NCBI GenBank assembly: GCA_002470515.1
Contig: DKML01000004.1
Location: 62,001-126,000, forward strand
Length of the DNA stretch: 64,000 bases
Direction of reading: 5' to 3'
Origin: Proteobacteria bacterium UBA7415
GTDB taxonomy: Bacteria > Pseudomonadota > Gammaproteobacteria > Arenicellales > Arenicellaceae
This document shows, piece after piece, positions 23,632 through 31,607 of the stretch. A program made the translations under genes and the position numbers. Each line of letters begins with the position of its first letter. The stretch's first letter is position 1. The notes under the pieces are model-generated. The model did no database searches. It saw only the letters and a list, made by a program, of their open reading frames with translations, and was not told the DNA's origin.

Positions 23632-26531
23632 GTAATCGAATGCGTTTAGCGGCTCCGATGGGTTTGCTTATTAATCGAAATCAGCATGTGACTTTCAAAT
23701 TTGAAGGCAAGCAATACGATGGTTATCACGGCGATAATATTGCCAGCGCATTGTTAGCCAATCAACAATGGTTGATGTCACGCTCATTCAAATATCATAG
23801 ACCGCGTGCGCCGCTCACGATGGCCGGGCATGATGCGAACACCCTAATTCAGCTCGGCGGAGAGCCGAATGTATTGGCTGACCGTGTAGCGCCGAGTCAA
23901 GGCGACATTATTGAAGGGCAGAATTACTCTGGGTCGTTAGAAAACGATCGAGATTCAATACTCGGATATTTCGGTCGCTTTATGCCAGTGGGCTTTTACT
24001 ATCGCGCGTTCTTTAAACCGTATGGCGTTTGGGAAAAATGGGAAAGTGTGATTCGTAAAAAAGCTGGCTTGGGGAAACTAGATCTAAATTTCGAACCGGA
24101 ATATTACGATAAAGTCTATTTGTTTAAAGACGTTGTTGTTGTTGGTGCCGGACCCGCCGGTCTCAGTGCTGCGTTAACCGCTGCTGACGCGGGTGCCAGT
24201 GTGCAGATTGTCGACGAGCACCCAATTTTGGGCGGCTCTCTGAGTTATCATCGTTTCGATCTTGAGGGCAAAATTGCTGACCAAACTCGTTCAGATTTAG
24301 TCGCTAAAGTTGAAGCGCATCCCAATATTGAAGTGACCTTGAACGCTACGTGTAATGCTTGGTTTGCCGATAACTACTTACCGGTTATTCAAGGCAAGCG
24401 CATGTACAAAGTGCGCGCTAAGGAATGCATTGTTGCCTCGGGCGCATTTGAACAGCATGTTGTATTCAGAAACAACGACTTGCCGGGCATTGTCGTGTGT
24501 AGTGCGGTTTCACGTTTAATGAAGCTTTACGCAGTCAAACCTGGCCGTCGCGCGGTATTGCTGACCGGTAATGATGACGCGTATTTCACCGCACTTGATT
24601 TGTACGAACAGGGCGTTGAAGTGGCTGCGATTGTCGATATGCGAGCACAAGGCGGGGCGCAATCAGTGACTGCCGCAGTGCAAAACCTAGGGATTAAAAT
24701 CACCTTAGGTTCCACTGTCTATGAAGCCCTAGCCACGAAAGGCAATAAGCATATACGTGGTGTTGATGTTCGCGCTATCAGCGGTCAAGGTGAAGTGGAT
24801 GCTCAATCGAATTTGATTGACTGCGATTTACTGTGTGTGTCGTCTGGATTTATGCCGTCGTACTCGCTTCTATGCCAAGCGGGTGGTCAGCTGTCTTACG
24901 ATGACGAAACTGCGGCGTTCAATTTGTCGAATTTACCCGCTCATTTACACATCGCCGGTTCGGTGAATGGTATTCATTCATTGACCGCGGTGATTCGTGA
25001 TGGCGAACGTTCTGCGGTAGATGCCTTGCAGAACTTAGGTCACGATGTGGCGTCTATTGAGCCTATTGAGTGTGATAAACAGACTAATTTTGACTGGCCA
25101 ATTTTCAAACATCCGAAAGGCAAAGACTTTGTCGATTTTGATGAAGACTTGCAAGTAAAAGACATTATTAATGCTACCCGTATTGGCTATCGCGATATCC
25201 AATTGGTTAAGCGTTTTTCAACGCTCGGCATGGGTCCCTCGCAAGGGCGTCACTCAGCTCTACCAGCAGCTCGATTGGTTGCCAAAAGTACCCAACGAAC
25301 CGTATCGCAAACTGGCGTAACAACCGCTCGGCCGCCTTACGCGCCAGAAAAGTTAGCGCATATTGCCGGCCGTATTTTTGACCCAGTTCGCCGTACCGCA
25401 ATGCATGATCGCCACATTGAGATGGGCGCCAAAATGATGCCAGCTGGTAATTGGCAGCGACCTGCGTTCTACGGCAAACCCGAAGACAGAGATAAGTGCA
25501 TTTGGGCTGAGTCAGAACACGTACGCAACAAAGTTGGCGTGATCGACGTCAGCACCTTAGGCGGTATCGAATTACGCGGCCCCGATGCGGCGGAGTTTAT
25601 GAACCGCATGTACACCTTCGCATTTCTAAAGCAACCGGTGGGTAAAACACGTTACGCCGTGCTTACCAACGAACACGGGGTTGTGGTTGACGATGGTGTG
25701 GCGTGCAGAATTGCCGATGATCACTTCTATGTAACGGCAACCACTGGCGGCGTTGGCGGCGTCTACAGCGATATGCTCAAGTGGAATGCTCAATGGCGCT
25801 TAGACGTAGACATTGCCAATGTTACCGCAGCATTTTCAGCAATCAACTTGGCGGGACCTGACTCTCGCAAAGTGCTGGAAAAAATCGCCAGTGATGTTGA
25901 TTTATCAGCCGAAGGCTTTCCGCATCTGGCCTACCGTGAAGGTTCGGTGGCTGGCATTCCTGCGCGCTTACTGCGAGTTGGTTTTGTTGGTGAATTAGGT
26001 TATGAAATCCACGTGCCAACAAGTTACGGTGAAGCCTTATGGGACGCCGTAATTGAAGCCGGCAAGGAGCATGATATCAAGCCGTTTGGTGTTGAAACTC
26101 AGCGCCTCTTGCGCCTCGAGAAAGGTCATATCATTGTTAGCCAAGACACCGACAGCATGAGCCACCCTGGTGAGCTCGATCTCGGGTGGGCGATTGCACG
26201 CAAAAAGCCTTTTTACGTAGGCGGTCGATCGGTTGATATTGTGATGGCGCGTAAACAGACTCGCAAGTTAGTCGGTTTTACGCTTCCAAAAGGAAGTGCT
26301 AAACCTGAAGAGGGTCACTTGGTGTTAAGCGGCGATGACATTAGTGGCAACATCACGTCTTGTGAATACTCCCCAACCGTGGATTCAATTGTCGGCTTGG
26401 CATTTGTTAGCATCGACCAATGTGAGGTTGGTTCTAAGTTTGAAGTTCGTACTGACAATAATGTGATGGTCAATGCCCGCGTGGTTAAATTGCCGTTTTA
26501 TGACGCTGATGGTAAGCGACAGGAGTTATGA
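23628..26531 (+). CDS. soxA: Sarcosine oxidase, alpha subunit
   Basis: The 967-aa subunit has an N-terminal ferredoxin-like region (YDGYHGDNIASALLA), an NAD/FAD-type domain with VVVVGAGPAGLSAALTAADA near residue 168, and a C-terminal GcvT-like folate-binding domain (from about residue 600, with VGELGYEIHVPTSYG). This matches the standard alpha subunit in order and length. The GcvT-like part receives the methyl carbon on THF. It overlaps soxD and soxG by four bases each. Confidence 0.96.
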   Translation: MSNRMRLAAPMGLLINRNQHVTFKFEGKQYDGYHGDNIASALLANQQWLMSRSFKYHRPRAPLTMAGHDANTLIQLGGEPNVLADRVAPSQGDIIEGQNYSGSLENDRDSILGYFGRFMPVGFYYRAFFKPYGVWEKWESVIRKKAGLGKLDLNFEPEYYDKVYLFKDVVVVGAGPAGLSAALTAADAGASVQIVDEHPILGGSLSYHRFDLEGKIADQTRSDLVAKVEAHPNIEVTLNATCNAWFADNYLPVIQGKRMYKVRAKECIVASGAFEQHVVFRNNDLPGIVVCSAVSRLMKLYAVKPGRRAVLLTGNDDAYFTALDLYEQGVEVAAIVDMRAQGGAQSVTAAVQNLGIKITLGSTVYEALATKGNKHIRGVDVRAISGQGEVDAQSNLIDCDLLCVSSGFMPSYSLLCQAGGQLSYDDETAAFNLSNLPAHLHIAGSVNGIHSLTAVIRDGERSAVDALQNLGHDVASIEPIECDKQTNFDWPIFKHPKGKDFVDFDEDLQVKDIINATRIGYRDIQLVKRFSTLGMGPSQGRHSALPAARLVAKSTQRTVSQTGVTTARPPYAPEKLAHIAGRIFDPVRRTAMHDRHIEMGAKMMPAGNWQRPAFYGKPEDRDKCIWAESEHVRNKVGVIDVSTLGGIELRGPDAAEFMNRMYTFAFLKQPVGKTRYAVLTNEHGVVVDDGVACRIADDHFYVTATTGGVGGVYSDMLKWNAQWRLDVDIANVTAAFSAINLAGPDSRKVLEKIASDVDLSAEGFPHLAYREGSVAGIPARLLRVGFVGELGYEIHVPTSYGEALWDAVIEAGKEHDIKPFGVETQRLLRLEKGHIIVSQDTDSMSHPGELDLGWAIARKKPFYVGGRSVDIVMARKQTRKLVGFTLPKGSAKPEEGHLVLSGDDISGNITSCEYSPTVDSIVGLAFVSIDQCEVGSKFEVRTDNNVMVNARVVKLPFYDADGKRQEL

Positions 26532-27196
26532 AAATGAGTGAATCTAGACAGTTTCAACGACGCAGTTTCGTTGCAAGAAAGCTTGAAGGAAGCGAGTTTC
26601 TAAATATCAATGACGGCGCCGTAATGGTGAAAGCTTTGGCTAACGCCTCAGACAATCAAGTTCAACAGTCAGGCTTAATTGATTTGTCGGTAGCGCAGAG
26701 GTTCGGTTTTCGAGGCTTGAACGCAGCGCAACACATGCAGGCCTGCGACTACCCAGTGCCGAGTAAGCCTAACTTATGTGATGTCGGCCGTAATGGTGAG
26801 CTGGTACTAAGGCTTGGTGAGACTGAGTATTGGGTTCTCTCCAACCCTCAGGAGTTAGAGCAAACGCCTAATTATCAAGCGCCAGTGTTGGATAAGTGCT
26901 ACTCATTGTTTTGCCAAAATAGCCATTCATGGTTGATGATGGTAGGCCCGTCTTTAGCTGAAACCATGGCTAAGATTTGCGGCGTGGATTTATCCTCGTC
27001 ACAGTTCCCTGTTGGCCATGTTTGTCAAACCTCTGTGGCTAGAATAAACGCTGTGATTGTTCATCATGAGATTAACAACAAATCAGTATTTTCAATTTTA
27101 AGCGACAGTGCATCGGCCGTATATTTGTGGGAAGCGTTGCTTGATGCGATGACCGAATTCAACGGTTGTGCTATGGGCTTGAGCGCTATTACCTAG
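26528..27196 (+). CDS. soxG: Sarcosine oxidase, gamma subunit
   Basis: A 222-aa protein with the folate-binding-protein-like fold expected of the gamma subunit (LIDLSVAQRFGFRG, CQTSVARINAVIV). The ATG at 26528 overlaps the soxA stop; an alternative ATG is at 26534. It is the last gene of the operon and of the island. No glyA or formaldehyde dehydrogenase follows, unlike the Pseudomonas sarcosine region. Confidence 0.92.
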   Translation: MKMSESRQFQRRSFVARKLEGSEFLNINDGAVMVKALANASDNQVQQSGLIDLSVAQRFGFRGLNAAQHMQACDYPVPSKPNLCDVGRNGELVLRLGETEYWVLSNPQELEQTPNYQAPVLDKCYSLFCQNSHSWLMMVGPSLAETMAKICGVDLSSSQFPVGHVCQTSVARINAVIVHHEINNKSVFSILSDSASAVYLWEALLDAMTEFNGCAMGLSAIT

Positions 27197-27495
27197 TGTT
27201 GTAGGCTTGTGTACGATTCTGCTCATAAGAATATTGAACTACATTTCGATTCGTCCTCAGACATCGAAATATTGGAAATTTATTCGCTTAGCGCAACTTT
27301 TTGGTATCTACGCTAACTAAAACTCTGCTTTTTAAAATTCATATATTGTATAACGACCTTCGTTCTAAATACGATTTACGGCTTACATAACAACCCTAGC
27401 TATTCAATCTCAGTCGTTTTGGATAAGACGAAAGTGCGAGAATCAAAATTGCGAAGTAGCTCATTGGTGTATGTAACTTTTACATTAGTTAAATG

Positions 27496-27514
27496 GGTAC
27501 AAATTAGGTACACC
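27496..27514 (+). promoter_or_regulatory. GGTACA repeat pair, possible integrase arm site (right)
   Basis: GGTACAAATTAGGTACACC matches the left-end copy at 1778-1795 in 16 of the first 18 bases, in the same orientation, and shares GGTACACC with 1810-1817. Confidence 0.45.
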
Positions 27515-27539
27515 GCTCAGTTTGCATAAATTGCCCTAA

Positions 27540-27555
27540 AGTAGCTTAAGCTACT
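27540..27555. repeat. Perfect 16-bp palindrome
   Basis: AGTAGCTTAAGCTACT is its own reverse complement and lies 79 bases inside the right att repeat. It could bind a dimeric accessory factor; no T-run follows, so it is not a terminator. Confidence 0.5.
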
Positions 27556-27633
27556 GATATTAAAGAGATTGGTGTTATAACTAATTAGCGTTATAAGGCC
27601 TTGATTGTATTAAGTTTATAGTCTCAGGCAGCT

Positions 27634-27688
27634 ACTTTTAATCAGGTGGTCGCGCGTTCGAGCCGCGCACGCCCCACCACTCAAATAA
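27634..27688 (+). repeat. attR-type direct repeat with orphan tRNA-Lys 3' half
   Basis: Identical over 55 bp to 1649-1703. It contains the tRNA-Lys sequence from the anticodon loop through the CCA (27677-27679), without any 5' half: upstream sequence (CAGGCAGCT) cannot complete the cloverleaf. It marks the chromosome-island boundary. Confidence 0.92.
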
Positions 27689-28078
27689 AAATAACCGCCC
27701 TCGTGGCGGTTTTTTTATTTGTGTAGTGGGTTGTTGCTGGATAGAACTAACCTTCGACAAATTCGTCAGGAACGAATTTGGACGGCCAAAGGCCGGTTGC
27801 GAAGCAACGCGACTCAGGATGAGGAGCGCCGCCGCGCAGACAGAAGGTAAAGTTAAGTAGATATAACTTTGAAAACAATGCTCAAATGCCACCACTCAAA
27901 CAAAAATAACCAACTCCAATAACGGTTTTTTTATTTGTGTTGGGAAGTGTTGCCGGCACGAACTAACCTTCGACAAATTCGTCAGGAACTAATTTGGACG
28001 GCCAAAGGCCGGTTGCGAAGCAACGCGACTCAGGACGAGGAGCGCAACCGCGCAAATAAGAAGAAAAGTTAAGTAGAT
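27674..28078. repeat. Tandem imperfect direct repeat, two units of about 190 bp
   Basis: Unit 1 (27674-27862) and unit 2 (27889-28078) start with CCACCACTCAAA and end with AGTTAAGTAGAT. Each contains a T-rich stretch and then small hairpins: CAAATTCGT/ACGAATTTG (perfect in unit 1, one mismatch in unit 2), GGCC-AAA-GGCC and GTTGC-GAA-GCAAC. Unit 2 has a decayed version of the terminator. The block looks like a duplicated tRNA-downstream segment with REP-like palindromes. The following 28079-28239 shows no gene that I can support. Confidence 0.7.
27693..27717 (+). terminator. Original terminator of tRNA-Lys
   Basis: AACCGCC (27693-27699) pairs with GGCGGTT (27705-27711) around CTCGT, followed by a T-run. 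It lies 14 bases beyond the tRNA CCA of the right repeat, so it was the tRNA-Lys terminator before insertion. Confidence 0.85.
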
Positions 28079-28239
28079 GTTCCTGCGGCCATAAGGCAGA
28101 TCAGGGAAGCCTATTTATTCGCTTATAAAACGCCGAGTGAATGGGTAAACGCTGGACGGTGCTCGAGAGATTAGGCACGCTCATGCGGATTTGACAAGCG
28201 AGCGTTATCGCGAGAAAGATAAAAGAAGCTTTACGTTTT

Positions 28240-29202
28240 TCAAATCCATTTTTTGAATTTGAAAAACAAAGTTATTAAACCAGTAGCAATAAACATAATC
28301 ACCACTGCAATTAAAAATCCGTTGACATTGTTTATGCCAGGAAGTCCACCGACATTCATACCTAATAGGCCGGTTACAAAAGTTAACGGTAAAAATATGG
28401 CCGCCACGATAGACAGCACGTACATGCGACTATTTTGTTGTTGCGCGAGCTGACTTAAAAAAGCTTCCTGTAACACAATTGCCCGCTCTCGTGCCAAATC
28501 CAGATCCTCTAAATAGCGCGAAACTCGATCGGACTCTTCGCGCAATCGTTGTCGGTCGCGGTCATTTAATATATCACTGTCTATGTGATACAAACGATCT
28601 AGTGCGTCTCTCTGAGGCGCGAGAAATCGACGTACAGAGGCTATTTGCCTGCGCAGGGATCCGAGTTGTGCACGCATTTGGTCAGGCGCAATGGTTTCTA
28701 GGTGGTCTTCAATCTCGCCAAGTTCGTCTTCCAAACGATTAACAAAATCTCCTATCCGATTGGCCAGCGATTCTATTAAGTTGGTCAGAAATTCGCCAGG
28801 GCTCCGCGGGCCAGTGTTGTCATTCATTGTGTCGACAATGTCTTGAATAGCCAACATTTTTCGTACGCGCGCGCTAAGGATTCGGTCTTTCTCGACCCAC
28901 ACACGAATAGACACCATGTCTTCAGCATCTTCTCCTGGATTGTGATTAACGCCACGTAAAACGACTAAGAGCCCGCCATGGGCCGCAAAAGAACGCGGTC
29001 GAGTCTCCTCGGCAGAGAGCGCTTGAAAAGTTAGCTTATCGATATTGGCATCGTTACGAAGCCATTCTTTTGATTCAACCTGATTTAGGTCAAGGTGCTG
29101 CCAGAGACTAGCACCATCAAGGGCGGGCGCTGCGGCTTTATCCCGATCGAGCTGAATCGATGTCTTGTCTCCGTTTAAGTAATACTGGTGTAAAAACTTC
29201 AT
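28240..29202 (-). CDS. zntB: CorA-type zinc/magnesium transporter (ZntB-like)
   Basis: A 320-aa protein with a long charged cytoplasmic N-terminal domain and coiled-coil helices. Two C-terminal membrane segments flank the signature GMNVGGLPG (about residue 280). GMN followed by VGGxPG is the ZntB variant of the CorA family, which mediates Zn2+ transport across the inner membrane. It is the first core-type gene right of the island, on the minus strand next to an MscS gene. Confidence 0.88.
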   Translation of the reverse strand: MKFLHQYYLNGDKTSIQLDRDKAAAPALDGASLWQHLDLNQVESKEWLRNDANIDKLTFQALSAEETRPRSFAAHGGLLVVLRGVNHNPGEDAEDMVSIRVWVEKDRILSARVRKMLAIQDIVDTMNDNTGPRSPGEFLTNLIESLANRIGDFVNRLEDELGEIEDHLETIAPDQMRAQLGSLRRQIASVRRFLAPQRDALDRLYHIDSDILNDRDRQRLREESDRVSRYLEDLDLARERAIVLQEAFLSQLAQQQNSRMYVLSIVAAIFLPLTFVTGLLGMNVGGLPGINNVNGFLIAVVIMFIATGLITLFFKFKKWI

Positions 29203-29242
29203 AACCGCCTCCGTCTAACTCTAGCCTGTGTGCATCACTAAA

Positions 29243-30094
29243 CTAATTTTTCTCTTGAGTGTGCAGATGAATATCCATTTGTGGGAACGCGATTACCACA
29301 TCATTAGCTGCAAATATCTCGGAAATTCTAAAACGTATATCACTACGAATAGAACGTAACGTTTTTGCTCCCATCACGTGGCTCCAAAAATAAACATCAA
29401 AAATCAGCGCGCTATCACCAAAATCCTCGAACACATATTCGGGAGGTGGGGTGTCCAGAACTTCCGCTACTCCAGACACTGCTTCTTTCATTAACTCGAC
29501 TACTTGCATGGGGTTACTGCCGTACGCCACCCCAATGCGCAATGAGGTTCTAATGTTTCGGTCCAACAAAGTCCAATTGATAACGGTAGTTTCAAGAAGG
29601 GTGCTGTTAGGTACCAGCATGTGTACACCGTCCGTTCTATGAATCAGCGTAGAACGAGCGCCCACTTCCGATACGGTGCCCATGTTGCCATCGATTTCGA
29701 TAAAATCATTAATTCTAATGGGGCGTTCAGCGATTAAAATCCAGCCACTAATAAAGTTATTGATTATGTTCTGTGCACCAAATCCAACCCCAATCGCAAT
29801 TGCCCCGGTGGCAAACGCGAAAGCTGTTATCGGAATACCCAGAACGCTCAATATGGTTAACGCAACCAATACTAATATCAAGTAGAACGACACCCTTTTG
29901 ATGATGTGTATTACGTCCGGTTGAATTTTACTATTGGCCAAACGTCGCGCTAAAAAAAACTCCGTTAAACGGCTCAAGAGGTAACCGCCCAGCATCGACA
30001 CCAAGACCAACATAATGCCTTCAACAGATATGAAGAAACCCGACTTGGTTGTGATTAGGGTGGTGTTCCAAATTTTGCTTAACATTTCAATCAT
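29243..30094 (-). CDS. Small-conductance mechanosensitive channel (MscS family)
   Basis: The 283-aa protein has three to four membrane segments. The pore-lining TM3 region is rich in Gly and Ala (FATGAIAIGVGFGAQNIINNFISG), followed by the beta domain (RPIRINDFIEIDGNMGTVSEVGARSTLI). It opens on hypo-osmotic shock to release solutes. It lies 40 bases upstream of zntB on the same strand, so the two may be cotranscribed. Confidence 0.92.
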   Translation of the reverse strand: MIEMLSKIWNTTLITTKSGFFISVEGIMLVLVSMLGGYLLSRLTEFFLARRLANSKIQPDVIHIIKRVSFYLILVLVALTILSVLGIPITAFAFATGAIAIGVGFGAQNIINNFISGWILIAERPIRINDFIEIDGNMGTVSEVGARSTLIHRTDGVHMLVPNSTLLETTVINWTLLDRNIRTSLRIGVAYGSNPMQVVELMKEAVSGVAEVLDTPPPEYVFEDFGDSALIFDVYFWSHVMGAKTLRSIRSDIRFRISEIFAANDVVIAFPQMDIHLHTQEKN

Positions 30095-30297
30095 GAGATA
30101 TTCTTTTGCGTTCGCGCTGAGTGGTCGAACTTTCTGTGGGCAGAATCAAAGTCTACCTTACTCTTAGACATTTGTGGGTATAACCCCAGCTCGAAGCACT
30201 CTCACTGAAACAAAATCTGATGATTTTGTGCTTTTGTTTAGAGCGATTAACTTATAAAGTCTAAACTTGTGGTGGCGATAGTTTAAGGATCTAGTGA

Positions 30298-31131
30298 ATG
30301 GATATTAATGCGATAAAGACCTTCTTGGAAGTCGCGAAAACACGTCATTTTGGACATGCGGCCAACGCATTGTTTGTTTCGCAGTCTACAGTGAGTGCTC
30401 GCATTCGATCTTTGGAAGAGTCTATTGGTGCAGAGTTGTTTATTCGTGAGCGCGGCAACATTCGATTGTCGCCAAGTGGCGAGGCGTTAATGACCTACGC
30501 ACAAGGTATTACTACTTTGTGGGCGAGGGCTCAACAGGAAATAGCTAGCCCGCAGGGGGCACGTGAAACCATCGCGTTTGGTGGTTTGTCTGGGTTGTGG
30601 GATATAACTTTGCAGAATTGGCTGCACCAGATATCCGAAAGTCATCCGAGTCTTGCAATTTCAGCCGACATTTTTAGTGCAGAGACTCTGGTCGATCGGC
30701 TGACCAAAGGCGCATTAGATATCGCCTTTTTGTACGATGCGCCTCAAAGTGTAAATTTGACCGCAAAGCAGCTTAAACCAATTAAGTTATTGATGGTCAG
30801 CTCAGAGCCGATGCAAGAGCTCAGTGAAAATTGGCATGAGCACTTTATACGAGTTGATTGGGGTATGAATTTTGCTGTTCAATTTGCAGCTGAATTCCCA
30901 GACATTAAGTCTAGTCGCATGATGACTGGTTTAGGTAGGATTGCCCAAGAGCAGTTGAAACGAGTCAATGGTTTTGCGTATTTAGCGGAACCGGCTGTGC
31001 GAGCAGACCTAGACGCAGGTGAGTTGTACACCGTTCCAAACATGCCAGTGTTTAAGCGTAAGGCCTACGCCATCTTTAACCATGACAGTGCCAAGAGTGC
31101 GTTAGTGCAAGAATTATTGGAAGCACTCTAA
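30298..31131 (+). CDS. LysR-family regulator, HdfR-like
   Basis: A 277-aa regulator whose N-terminus (MDINAIKTFLEVAKTRHFGH, then AANALFVSQSTVSARIRSLE) closely follows the plan of HdfR, including the TRHFGxAA motif. The C-terminal effector-binding domain is short. It is divergent from the MscS gene, and the next gene encodes a small acidic protein. Targets are unknown. Confidence 0.82.
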   Translation: MDINAIKTFLEVAKTRHFGHAANALFVSQSTVSARIRSLEESIGAELFIRERGNIRLSPSGEALMTYAQGITTLWARAQQEIASPQGARETIAFGGLSGLWDITLQNWLHQISESHPSLAISADIFSAETLVDRLTKGALDIAFLYDAPQSVNLTAKQLKPIKLLMVSSEPMQELSENWHEHFIRVDWGMNFAVQFAAEFPDIKSSRMMTGLGRIAQEQLKRVNGFAYLAEPAVRADLDAGELYTVPNMPVFKRKAYAIFNHDSAKSALVQELLEAL

Positions 31132-31294
31132 GTTTAACTAGCTCAGATAAAGGCTGTTAGGCCCGCCATCACTGATCGGATATTCCGATTAAATTGATCT
31201 AAATAATTTGTTTTACAGGATGTAGCCTCTAGGTTAACAATCTCAGTTGCAGGGGTTTCCTGCTTTTGAATCCATAATTACTGAGATTACAGCC

Positions 31295-31522
31295 ATGGGC
31301 AAACGAAAAGAACGTAGTAATGATTTCGACTATGAAGATGATGTTGCACAAGCATTGTTTGGTGACATTGATTTAGACGACGAAGATTTTTTCGAGCAAT
31401 TCCAACCAAAACGATCCAGAGCCAAAAGCCGTCGTAGTCGCGACGCTCGCCGCAGGATTGAGGAGTACCGTGAAGAGAAAGAATTAGCGCGTCGCCTCCA
31501 CGAATTTTACGACGACGAGTAA
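31295..31522 (+). CDS. Small charged protein, PA3496-like
   Basis: The 75-aa product begins MGKRKERSNDFDYEDD, then has an acidic stretch (DIDLDDEDFFEQF), a very basic segment (KRSRAKSRRSRDARRRIEEY) and the ending ELARRLHEFYDDE. The layout resembles the small PA3496 family of Pseudomonas, which is annotated as putative envelope integrity protein; function is unproven. ATG 31295 is preferred to the upstream start at 31247, because the extra residues do not fit the family. Confidence 0.65.
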   Translation: MGKRKERSNDFDYEDDVAQALFGDIDLDDEDFFEQFQPKRSRAKSRRSRDARRRIEEYREEKELARRLHEFYDDE

Positions 31523-31545
31523 TTTATCGAATAACTTGAATACGC

Positions 31546-31584
31546 AAAAGCCGCATTGACATCCCGTCATGCGGCTTTTCTTTT
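31546..31584. terminator. Bidirectional terminator between the small protein and DegV genes
   Basis: AAAAGCCGCA (31546-31555) pairs with TGCGGCTTTT (31570-31579), with an inner TGAC/GTCA extension. The A-run and T-run on the two sides suit both converging genes. Confidence 0.85.
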
Positions 31585-31607
31585 GGGAATGGCCTGTTAA
31601 GTGCGTG

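Larger units (their letters stand above)
27197..27633. other. Gene-free right end of the island
   Basis: No convincing gene is visible. The stretch holds a weak hairpin after soxG (ATTTCGAT 27243-27250 with ATCGAAAT 27263-27270, no T-run), the GGTACA pair at 27496-27514 and a 16-bp palindrome at 27540-27555, then AT-rich DNA up to the right att repeat. It is probably the recombination-protein binding region of the element. Confidence 0.6.
1649..27688. mobile_element. Integrated genomic island at tRNA-Lys carrying methylated-amine catabolism
   Basis: The island is bounded by a perfect 55-bp direct repeat, with a tyrosine recombinase gene just inside the left repeat. The right copy holds only the tRNA 3' half, followed by a rho-independent terminator that would have served the original tRNA-Lys. 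No conjugation, relaxase or phage structural gene is visible, so the element is at most mobilisable or was moved by its integrase alone. Cargo: transport and catabolism genes ending in sarcosine oxidase. Inactivated genes (folD stub, IclR pseudogene, second-integrase fragment, truncated regulator) indicate an old, eroding insertion. Confidence 0.88.

Noticed and set aside
1649..27688. Phage defence or conjugation module in the island
   Set aside because: No restriction, CRISPR, retron, relaxase, type IV secretion or phage structural gene can be seen.
27638..27895. 85-aa minus-strand frame
   Set aside because: It runs across the att repeat and the tandem repeat block, so its sequence is tRNA and terminator read backwards.
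27674..28078. CRISPR-like repeat array
   Set aside because: There are only two long imperfect units with no spacers and no cas genes.
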